Assembly (NCBI RefSeq): GCF_029946515.1
Contig: NZ_JARZHH010000095.1
Coordinates: forward strand, 1 to 33,708
DNA: 33,708 bases
Direction: 5' to 3'
Source of the DNA: Polyangium sp. 6x1
GTDB taxonomy: Bacteria; Myxococcota_A; Polyangia; Polyangiales; Polyangiaceae
Part shown: piece after piece, positions 22,992-29,239 of the stretch
How the letters are laid out: each line of letters opens with the position of its first letter
How positions within the stretch are numbered: the first letter of the stretch is position 1
The notes under the pieces: model-generated
Databases searched by the model: none
Seen by the model: only the letters and a program-made list of their open reading frames with translations
What the model was told of the DNA's origin: nothing
Position numbers and translations under genes: made by a program

Positions 22992-24577
22992 TCGACATCA
23001 TTCTACAGGTCGGAGCGCTGAGCGCCCCGGCCGCGCGCGATCTTCTCGCAGCGCTACGCGAGCGATTCCGGCGCGGTGGGCGCGAGTTCTGGCGCTCGCG
23101 AGCGTACGCGCTCGGCACGGACACCCCCGGTCCGGTGCCGCCCGAATGGGCGCGCTACGGGGGCGCACGTCCGGAGCTCCGCGGCGCGCCGAGGAACACG
23201 ATCCTCGCGGTCAAGGGACTCGAAAAGATGACGCCGGCCTTCCGCGCGCGTCTGCTCGACCTCTGCGAGGCGCTTGGCATTCCGGTCGACTCGATGGCCG
23301 CCATCATGTCGAGCGAGAGCGGCTTCGACTCCAAAGCCCTCAACCCACTGCCCGCGGCGGGCCTGATCCAGTTGACGGTTGGGGCGCATCTTCCCGGGTT
23401 CGGCACGAAGGAGGCGATCCTGGCCGTGTTGAAGTTGAGCCCGGAGCAGCAGCTCGAGGCCGTCGTTGCGCCGCTCTACGCGAGAATGCCGCGCGCGAAG
23501 CGTGCGACGCCGGGCCACCTCTACATGATGAATTTCCTGCCCGACGAGGCCGGGAAGCCGGAGGAGCATCAGATCGGGATCCTTGGGGAGACGAAGCCCG
23601 ACGGGAAGCCGACGTTCCGGGCGAAGGTCTACGAGCACAATACCGGGTTCGACCAGGCGAAAAAGGGCTTCATCACGGTTGGCGACGTCTACGCAATGGC
23701 CGCGGCGAAGGTCCGCGGCGCGCGTGGTCGGCGGATGACCGTGGACGGGGCGATCCTCGAACCCAGCGGCGCCGTCGTGTCGGCCTCGCCCGAGGTCACG
23801 CCGCCTGCCAAAGTTCCGGAGGCCGAGCCGCCTCCGAAGGCCGTGGAGGCCGCGCCGCCCGCGAAGGCTCCCGCCCCGGCACCGGCCTCGCCCCGACGCG
23901 CGGGACGCGGAACGCCGGCCGATCCGATCGCGTGGGATGCGGATGTCGGCGGTCTGCTCGTCGCGCTCGCCGAGCAGGACCGCGTCGAGCTCCCGGCCTG
24001 GGTGCCCGTGCAGATCGGGGATCTTGTGGTCGAGGTCTCGGCCGACGCGCTACGCGCACAGGTGGCCTACCTCGACGAGAGCGGAAAGCTCGTGGAGGCC
24101 GCGCTCCGCGTCCCGTGCTCGTACGGCGACCAGATCACCCTCGCGAGGCGTCTCGGCGCGATCTCGTTCTGGCCGGCGCTCTGGGAGGCCACGTTCCGCG
24201 CGGCGCAGCTGAAGGTCGTACCCGAGCCGCTGCCGGCCGGGCCGCGCATGGCCTCGCTTGGCTATTCGGTGCGGCACAACCGCAACCTCGAGAAGTACAA
24301 CCCCGCGCCGGGTGTCCTGATTCGCGACGTGGGCAAGGGGTGGGTCCTCAGTCCGCGGCTCGATGTGCTCGGCGCGGTGAACTACGGGTGGATCCAGCCG
24401 AACGGCAGGGCCATCCAGACGGAGGGCGCGCGGCATAACCCCGCGCATATCGACTATTCGCAGCTTCCCGTGTTTGTCCGGCGGTATGCGCGGGACAGCA
24501 AGGGCGAGACGGTCGATCTCCTCGAATATTTGCAAGGCCAAGGCATCGCGAAGAGGTGGCTTGATGTCTACCAGTAA
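22988..24577 (+). CDS. lytic transglycosylase-type peptidoglycan hydrolase with a second C-terminal domain
   Basis: A 529-residue protein. Residues ~75-240 form a lysozyme/SLT-like domain: catalytic Glu110 in AAIMSSESGFDSKALNPLPAAGLIQLT, then a helical part ending in VYEHNTGFD and GFITVGDVYAMA. A Pro/Ala linker (~265-300) leads to a C-terminal domain with YGDQITLARRLGAISFWPALWEATFRAAQ, GYSVRHNRNLEKY, AVNYGWIQPNGRAIQ and HNPAHIDYSQ. I know similar NYGW...H...DYS phrases from bacterial and phage proteins of uncertain, possibly peptidoglycan-directed, function. ATG 22988 is preferred to GTG 22979. A role in penetrating or lysing the cell wall fits both halves. The next gene overlaps its end by 14 nt. 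Confidence 0.82.
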   Translation: MIDIILQVGALSAPAARDLLAALRERFRRGGREFWRSRAYALGTDTPGPVPPEWARYGGARPELRGAPRNTILAVKGLEKMTPAFRARLLDLCEALGIPVDSMAAIMSSESGFDSKALNPLPAAGLIQLTVGAHLPGFGTKEAILAVLKLSPEQQLEAVVAPLYARMPRAKRATPGHLYMMNFLPDEAGKPEEHQIGILGETKPDGKPTFRAKVYEHNTGFDQAKKGFITVGDVYAMAAAKVRGARGRRMTVDGAILEPSGAVVSASPEVTPPAKVPEAEPPPKAVEAAPPAKAPAPAPASPRRAGRGTPADPIAWDADVGGLLVALAEQDRVELPAWVPVQIGDLVVEVSADALRAQVAYLDESGKLVEAALRVPCSYGDQITLARRLGAISFWPALWEATFRAAQLKVVPEPLPAGPRMASLGYSVRHNRNLEKYNPAPGVLIRDVGKGWVLSPRLDVLGAVNYGWIQPNGRAIQTEGARHNPAHIDYSQLPVFVRRYARDSKGETVDLLEYLQGQGIAKRWLDVYQ

Positions 24578-25136
24578 ACAAACGCGGAAACGCGTGAGGC
24601 GGAGCGACGTCGACGAAGGCGCGGGGGCCTCGGCGGAAGCGCATGCCCGCGTCGCGGAGCTTTCCGCGCGCTGGCAGAAGGTGAAGGCCTGGGGCGCGGC
24701 CGAGAAGCTACGCCACACGCGCGAGACACAGGCCGACCTCGAAAGGTTTTTCGCGGCGTGGGAGAAGGAGCCCGACCCCACGCAGGTCGTGGGCGTGACG
24801 GCCGACGTGCGGCGCCTCGAGCTCGAGGCCGAGGACTACGACAAGCACCGGGCCGTGGCGCAGCCCTACGAGGCCCGGCCCATCGGTACGACGTTCGACA
24901 TCGAGCGCGGGAGCACGTCGCTCGAGGCCGCGACCGCCATCAACGAGGGCGCGCATGTAGTCGGTACGATTGCAAAGGACATCGCCAAGGAAACGGCGGA
25001 GCTCGTGGAGGACACGGCCACGCTGATCCCGTGGTGGGTATGGGCCGGCGTGGGCGTGGGCGTGGTTTACGTCGGATGGCTCGGCAAGAGAGCCGTGGAC
25101 AAGGCCGCAGCCGTAGCCGCAATCGCCGCGGCATAG
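24564..25136 (+). CDS. single-span membrane protein of the operon
   Basis: A 190-residue protein starting at ATG 24564 (AGAGGTGG upstream), overlapping the previous gene by 14 nt. A basic N-terminus (STSKQTRKRVRR) is followed by helices with heptads (HARVAELSARWQKVKAWGAAEKLRHTRETQADLERFFAAW), a FDIERGSTSLEAATAINEGAHVVGTIAKDIAKETAEL helix, and one C-terminal membrane segment LIPWWVWAGVGVGVVYVGWLG with a basic end. No family recognised. A virion membrane or assembly protein is a reasonable inference from its place. Confidence 0.72.
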   Translation: MSTSKQTRKRVRRSDVDEGAGASAEAHARVAELSARWQKVKAWGAAEKLRHTRETQADLERFFAAWEKEPDPTQVVGVTADVRRLELEAEDYDKHRAVAQPYEARPIGTTFDIERGSTSLEAATAINEGAHVVGTIAKDIAKETAELVEDTATLIPWWVWAGVGVGVVYVGWLGKRAVDKAAAVAAIAAA

Positions 25137-25154
25137 CTGCGAACGGAGACCAGG

Positions 25155-25622
25155 GTGGCTAACAATCACGAGGAGGACCAGGAGCGCGAGGATGACGGCG
25201 GCCGAGGCGTCGCCCTCCTCGCGGCGGGGCTCGCGCTCGAAACGGCGGCCGTCGGGATCGCGCTCGCGCATCGGAAGGACGCCCCGGACTCACGCTCCTC
25301 GGCGCACGTGCGTGCGCATTATCGGCGCTTCGCTCCGCTCGGGGCGATTCCGCCCTCGCATCCCATGCTGCACCCGTACCTCTCGCGCGCTGCGCGCGTG
25401 AAGCTTGGGCTTATGAAGCGGCTGGGCATCGGGGACGAGCTCGGCGCGCGGCTCGCGAGCATCTTCACGCCAGGCCGCGGCGAGGCTCGGAAGCACACAG
25501 AGCGCTGGAATGACGCTCAGCGAGCCTCGGATCCGTGGACGTTCGGCGTGCCGCGAGAATGGCGCTTCGATGGTGGCCGCTGGCGCTGGGTGAACGTCCC
25601 GCCGCGTTTCGGCGGCAGGTAG
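25155..25622 (+). CDS. small membrane-anchored hypothetical protein
   Basis: A 155-residue protein from GTG 25155 (GGAG upstream). An acidic N-terminus (NNHEEDQEREDDGG) precedes one hydrophobic segment GVALLAAGLALETAAVGIALAH. The rest is basic and aromatic-rich: HPMLHPYLSRAARVKLGLMKRLG, RWNDAQRASDPWTFGVPREWRFDGGRWRWVNVPPRFGGR. No family recognised. It sits 18 nt after the previous gene and 7 nt before the next. Confidence 0.68.
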   Translation: MANNHEEDQEREDDGGRGVALLAAGLALETAAVGIALAHRKDAPDSRSSAHVRAHYRRFAPLGAIPPSHPMLHPYLSRAARVKLGLMKRLGIGDELGARLASIFTPGRGEARKHTERWNDAQRASDPWTFGVPREWRFDGGRWRWVNVPPRFGGR

Positions 25623-25629
25623 GCGGCCC

Positions 25630-27801
25630 ATGTTCACGGAGAAGCAGCCGGGCGCCCCGCGCGTCGCGCTCGTGGGGTGCTCGGCGCTCAAGGGCGACAA
25701 GGCCGCCCCGGCGAAGGATTTCTACACCTCGCCGCTGTTCCGTGCGGCCTACGCGTACGCCGAGGCGACGTGCGACGCGGTCTTCATCGTGTCGGCCTTC
25801 CATGGGCTCGTCGAGCCGCATCAGGTCCTCGAGCCGTACGATCGGAGCCTCCGCGGCCTTCGGAAGGTCGAGCGCGAGGATTGGGGGGCGCGTACGGTCG
25901 GCGAGCTCCTGCCGAGGTATCACGGCGGGCCCCTTCCGGTGCTCGTGCTCCTGGCCGGCGAGGTCTACGCGGACGCGCTCCGCCACGGGGCGCATTGGCA
26001 TAACATGCCGAGGCCGGAAGAACCTCTTCGAGGGATCCGAGGCGTCGGGCGGCGGATTGCGTGGCTACGCAATCACACGCCGAAACCGCGTTTCCTCCCT
26101 CATCCCGACGATCCAGGTTTCGAGGCCGCGATCGCCGACATGGTGGACCGGCGCCAGGACGCTTGGCTCGTCTACGGGCATAGCGGCCGCGCGGGCGCGC
26201 CGTGGCGCGTGCTCTTCGAAGCTGGCGGCCGTCCTGAGGCCGAGGCCTTCTACAACAAGCGCATCCGAGACACGGGAAAACTGACCTACAAGGCCACGGC
26301 CTTGCGCCACAAGGGGTGGACGATCCGCGACGACGGAATCGCGCCCGCGGTGGACGGGATCGCGCCGAGTTTCACCGCCGCGGTGGGTCGCGAGGAAGCG
26401 TCAAGGGCCCGTTGGGAGCGCGAGCAACGCCGGAACGATTGGGGCCGCGGGGCCCCGCGGTGCGAGGAAGAACGTCCAGCGGAGCGGACGCCGACGCATC
26501 GGGAAAAACAACCGGAACGCGAGGTGCAGGCAGCCCGGACGCGCGAGGCGCGCACGCCAGCAAGTCGACAGGGGAGAACGGTCACGATGGCACGACGCAG
26601 GCAAAAGAAACTGAGCGCGGCGGAGGAGAATAACCGCGCCTGGCGGAAGGAGGCCCGGGAAAGGCTCAAGGGCGCGAACAAGCTCGTCCATGACACGGTC
26701 CGCAGCATCAACGGTCAGATCCAGGAGGCCATGATGCAATGCAAGGCCAACAGCGCGGCGGCACGGGTGGCCACGCTCAAGGCGCGGAGCCAAGCTCGCA
26801 ACGTCCTCGACGAAGCGGCCGCCGACTGCAAGAGGCGCAAGGAACTCTCGCCCCTCCGCCCCGGGGATGCGCGGAAGGACTGCGCACGTCTCGGCAAGCT
26901 GGCCCGCGCGAACGCCAACAATATCAAGGCGGCCGCGCTGGCGGCCTCGCGCGACCAGGCGCGCACGTGCGCCGCGACGAAAGCCACCCTTCGCAAGGAC
27001 GGCGAGGAGAAGATCAAGGGGGCGATCAAGGAGCTTGCCGCGGCCGAAGACCGCTGGCGCGAGGTCCGGCCCGAGTGGAAGCCGCGCGGCTCGACGTCCG
27101 GGCGGCGCCGCGTGTCCCCCGGCGAGCGTGCCGCCGAGTATCGGCAGGAGCAGCTTGGGAACGTGCCGGACGAGATCCGGGGCTTCTGCTCCGACAATTG
27201 GCCGCGACTTCTCGGCATCGTCAAGGAAGCGAAGGGCCGGAAGGCGCCCTACGAGGCGTGCATGGAGATCGCCTACGTTTCGGGCGGCGACAAGAGCCCC
27301 AACTTCGAGGAGTGGCGGGCCAAGAAGGAGCCGACCGCGAAAGAGCAGGATCGCCTTTACGAAAAGCTCGCTGAGGAGGCCTATTACGCGTCCCTCGACG
27401 AGAATCCCCCGCCGAAGAGCGAGAAGCGGACGGGTTTCCGGGCACAACGCGCGGCCGCTACGGCGAAAGCGGCGCCCAGGGCGAAGGCGCCGCCGAAGGG
27501 TAAGGCCGCCTCGAAGAGCAAGGCCACGCCGAAGCGCAAGGCCGCGCCCGGGACGAAAACCGCGCCAAGGGCGACGGCCGCGCCCAAGAGCTGGGACGAA
27601 CTCAAGCAGGAGGAGGCCAACGCGGTAGCCAAGATGCGCCGGGCCGCGGCGGCACACGCGAAAGCCGCGGATGGAGCGCGCAGTAACGAAACCAATAGCG
27701 AATGGCAGGCGCGTGTAGCCAGAGCGAAAAACGCGCTCGATGCCGCTGAGGCGGCAGCGCGAGACGCGGGGCAACGGATCGAGGCGGCGATCCCGTTCTG
27801 A
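25630..27801 (+). CDS. DUF6884-like domain fused to Cys-spaced helical and Lys/Ala-rich regions
   Basis: A 723-residue reading frame. Residues ~10-120 resemble the phage-associated DUF6884 family: RVALVGCSALKGDKAAPAKDFYTSPLFRAAYAYAEATCDAVFIVSAFHGLVEPHQVLEPYD. A second part (~150-240) has WLVYGHSGRAGAPWRVLFEAGG. A very basic/acidic linker leads to a helical region with regularly spaced cysteines (MMQCKANSAAAR ... ADCKRR ... DCARLG ... RTCAATKATL) and then Lys/Ala/Pro repeats (KAAPRAKAPPKGKAASKSKA) like those of histone-like tails. An internal in-frame ATG at 26587 has GGGGAGA upstream, so the second half may also be made alone. Enzymatic role of the first part is unknown; the tail may bind the genome. 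Confidence 0.75.
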   Translation: MFTEKQPGAPRVALVGCSALKGDKAAPAKDFYTSPLFRAAYAYAEATCDAVFIVSAFHGLVEPHQVLEPYDRSLRGLRKVEREDWGARTVGELLPRYHGGPLPVLVLLAGEVYADALRHGAHWHNMPRPEEPLRGIRGVGRRIAWLRNHTPKPRFLPHPDDPGFEAAIADMVDRRQDAWLVYGHSGRAGAPWRVLFEAGGRPEAEAFYNKRIRDTGKLTYKATALRHKGWTIRDDGIAPAVDGIAPSFTAAVGREEASRARWEREQRRNDWGRGAPRCEEERPAERTPTHREKQPEREVQAARTREARTPASRQGRTVTMARRRQKKLSAAEENNRAWRKEARERLKGANKLVHDTVRSINGQIQEAMMQCKANSAAARVATLKARSQARNVLDEAAADCKRRKELSPLRPGDARKDCARLGKLARANANNIKAAALAASRDQARTCAATKATLRKDGEEKIKGAIKELAAAEDRWREVRPEWKPRGSTSGRRRVSPGERAAEYRQEQLGNVPDEIRGFCSDNWPRLLGIVKEAKGRKAPYEACMEIAYVSGGDKSPNFEEWRAKKEPTAKEQDRLYEKLAEEAYYASLDENPPPKSEKRTGFRAQRAAATAKAAPRAKAPPKGKAASKSKATPKRKAAPGTKTAPRATAAPKSWDELKQEEANAVAKMRRAAAAHAKAADGARSNETNSEWQARVARAKNALDAAEAAARDAGQRIEAAIPF
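26587..27801 (+). CDS. possible internal translation product of the fusion gene
   Basis: An in-frame ATG at residue 320 of the longer frame follows GGGGAGAACGGTCACG, as good a ribosome site as others in the operon. It starts MARRRQKKLSAAEENNRAW, exactly where the linker ends and the Cys-spaced helical region begins. It would give a 404-residue basic protein, a plausible genome-associated component. Whether it is made separately cannot be decided by reading. Confidence 0.35.
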   Translation: MARRRQKKLSAAEENNRAWRKEARERLKGANKLVHDTVRSINGQIQEAMMQCKANSAAARVATLKARSQARNVLDEAAADCKRRKELSPLRPGDARKDCARLGKLARANANNIKAAALAASRDQARTCAATKATLRKDGEEKIKGAIKELAAAEDRWREVRPEWKPRGSTSGRRRVSPGERAAEYRQEQLGNVPDEIRGFCSDNWPRLLGIVKEAKGRKAPYEACMEIAYVSGGDKSPNFEEWRAKKEPTAKEQDRLYEKLAEEAYYASLDENPPPKSEKRTGFRAQRAAATAKAAPRAKAPPKGKAASKSKATPKRKAAPGTKTAPRATAAPKSWDELKQEEANAVAKMRRAAAAHAKAADGARSNETNSEWQARVARAKNALDAAEAAARDAGQRIEAAIPF

Positions 27802-27830
27802 GCGACCCCATGGAAAGGCAGAGGAAAACA

Positions 27831-28154
27831 ATGCAAGAGCAACTGCACGGCGGCGGATACCATCGGCCGTGGTCCGGCGTCGTGGTGGATGTCGTCGCCA
27901 TCCTCGGGCTCGTGGCGCTCGCCTGGGCGCGGGTCCTCGACGGGACGGCCGCGGCGGGATGGATTGCGGCCATCGTCGCGGGACGGATGACCGCCAGCGC
28001 GTTCCGGCCTCCGCCGGATCCCCCCACGCCGCCTGGCGTCCAGGCGGCAGGGCCCGCGAAGCCTCCCGCGTCGGGCCTGCTGACGCTGGCCCTCGGGCTG
28101 CTCCTCGCGATCCGCGAGGGGGCCGCGGTGCTGTGCCGTCAGTTGCAGGCGTAG
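27831..28154 (+). CDS. small multi-span membrane protein, holin-like
   Basis: About 107 residues from ATG 27831, which has AGAGGA 6 nt upstream; ATG 27810, seven codons earlier, is the alternative. Hydrophobic segments: WSGVVVDVVAILGLVALAWARV, TAAAGWIAAIVAG, and after a Pro-rich loop ASGLLTLALGLLLAIREGAAVL. Size, two to three spans and place downstream of a peptidoglycan hydrolase fit a holin, but no holin family is recognised and a virion membrane protein is equally possible. Confidence 0.62.
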   Translation: MQEQLHGGGYHRPWSGVVVDVVAILGLVALAWARVLDGTAAAGWIAAIVAGRMTASAFRPPPDPPTPPGVQAAGPAKPPASGLLTLALGLLLAIREGAAVLCRQLQA

Positions 28155-28163
28155 GAGGAGCGA

Positions 28164-28196
28164 ATGGACACCGAGAGGCAGGAGCGCAGGCAATGA
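28164..28196 (+). CDS. 10-codon leader reading frame
   Basis: ATG GAC ACC ... CAA TGA encodes MDTERQERRQ. It has the ribosome site GGAGGAGCGA directly upstream, stronger than that of the gene it precedes, and its TGA overlaps the next ATG (ATGA). It may serve to load ribosomes for the downstream gene by coupling. Confidence 0.4.
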   Translation: MDTERQERRQ

Positions 28197-28582
28197 GCAA
28201 ACGCACGGGTAGCGGGAAACCTTCGGCGGCGGAGCGGACTATCTCCATGTTCGCCGCGCAGGACATGGCACCGCAGATCGGCGCACGGCCTTACCCCGGA
28301 TTCGGCGGTGGCACGCTGGAGCTCTTCGCGCGGAGGCCCGAGCCGCGCACGACGGCCGCGCAGGTGGCGATCGCCAAGCAAGCCACAAAGCGGGCCACGC
28401 GCGCGGCGGCGAGCTCGCCGCCGCGCGTGCTCGGGCCGGGAGGCCGCAAGGCGGACGGCATCGGGCGGCAGGCGTTGCGGGCGGCCCTCGAGCGCTGCCG
28501 GACGCGCCTCGCGGCAGCCGCGCGGCCCTCGTCGACCACGTGCGCGTGCAAGGCAAGGCACGGGAAGAAGCGGGCCGGCTAG
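28193..28582 (+). CDS. small basic hypothetical protein
   Basis: A 129-residue basic protein: SKRTGSGKPSAAERTISMFAAQDMAPQIGARPYPGFGGGTLELFARRPEP, a helical basic middle (VAIAKQATKRATRAAASSP), and a Cys-x-Cys end (TTCACKARHGKKRAG). It starts at ATG 28193 within the stop of the 10-codon leader. No family recognised. A nucleic-acid-binding or virion-internal role would fit the charge. Confidence 0.6.
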   Translation: MSKRTGSGKPSAAERTISMFAAQDMAPQIGARPYPGFGGGTLELFARRPEPRTTAAQVAIAKQATKRATRAAASSPPRVLGPGGRKADGIGRQALRAALERCRTRLAAAARPSSTTCACKARHGKKRAG

Positions 28583-28596
28583 GCCGGGGCGATGGC

Positions 28597-29064
28597 GTGA
28601 CGCGAGCGACGACCTACAAGGCCGGCCAGCGCGTGCTCGTCCTGGGGACGCCCGAGCGGTTTCCCTCGGGCGGGTTCGTCCGCGCGGCGAAGCGCGTGCC
28701 CGGCCTACGGCGGCCCAGCTACCTCGTGGAGCTCGACGGCGGGCAGAAGGTCAGCGCCGAGGCCGGCGAGCTCCGCAAGCTCCCCAGGTACGCGGGCGCG
28801 TGGGTGGTGACGGTCGAAGGGGACGGGCAGCTTGTGCCCAGCAAGGCCGAGGCGGGGATCTTCAAGCTCGCCCCCTACCCGGGCCGATTCGGCGGATGGG
28901 GCGTCGAGCCGTGCGACTCGTGCGGGCATGACCTGAACGGCAGCCGCGACGAGGACATCGAGGAGCCGCGCCGCGCCCTGGTCGAGGGCGACGCGGTCAT
29001 CTGCGCGCACTGCGGACACGCGCATGCGATCCGCTACGAACTCGCGGGCGATGATGACGAGTGA
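28597..29064 (+). CDS. zinc-ribbon protein, last gene of the operon
   Basis: A 155-residue protein from GTG 28597, 14 nt after the previous stop. The N-terminal half is strand-rich with KOW/SH3-like phrases (AGQRVLVLGTP ... SYLVELDGGQKVSAEAGELRKL ... GAWVVTVEGDGQLV). The C-terminal half holds a four-Cys zinc ribbon, Cys106-x2-Cys109 (CDSCGHDL) and Cys136-x2-Cys139 (CAHCGHAH). No family named. On the opposite strand its last 68 bases carry the tail that the integrase would gain in the circular form. Confidence 0.68.
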   Translation: MTRATTYKAGQRVLVLGTPERFPSGGFVRAAKRVPGLRRPSYLVELDGGQKVSAEAGELRKLPRYAGAWVVTVEGDGQLVPSKAEAGIFKLAPYPGRFGGWGVEPCDSCGHDLNGSRDEDIEEPRRALVEGDAVICAHCGHAHAIRYELAGDDDE

Positions 29065-29094
29065 CCAGACGATGCCGCCGCACGCCTGAGAAGA

Positions 29095-29166
29095 AGACCG
29101 GCGCGGTCCCGTGATCCTGGCCAACCAACCGCGAGCCCGCGCCGGTCTCCGGGTTGGGAGACCCGG
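29095..29166. terminator. stem-loop region between convergent genes, possible bidirectional terminator
   Basis: AGACCGGCGCG (29095-29105) pairs with CGCGCCGGTCT (29138-29148), an 11-bp stem with a 32-nt loop. Overlapping it, GGTCTCC-GGGTTG-GGAGACC (29144-29163) and CCGGGT-TGGGAG-ACCCGG (29149-29166) are alternative hairpins. No T-run is present. The position, after the last operon gene and before the convergent restriction gene, suits transcription termination. Confidence 0.5.
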
Positions 29167-29214
29167 CGACAAACCTAGGCGGCGGAGGGGGTTTCGTCAA
29201 GCCAAACCTGGAAC

Positions 29215-29229
29215 GTCCTGCCGGGCGCG
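29215..29229 (+). repeat. attR: attR core
   Basis: GTCCTGCCGGGCGCG, an exact direct copy of the tRNA-Arg 3' end at 16286-16300. It lies in the gap between the last plus-strand gene of the element and the stop codon of the restriction enzyme gene. Confidence 0.85.
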
Positions 29230-29239
29230 GTCGCAGGGA

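Noticed and set aside
26401-28266. A 621-residue minus-strand frame opposite the DUF6884-like fusion
   Set aside because: Arg/Leu-rich shadow with no start signal and no motif, and opposite to a tight operon.
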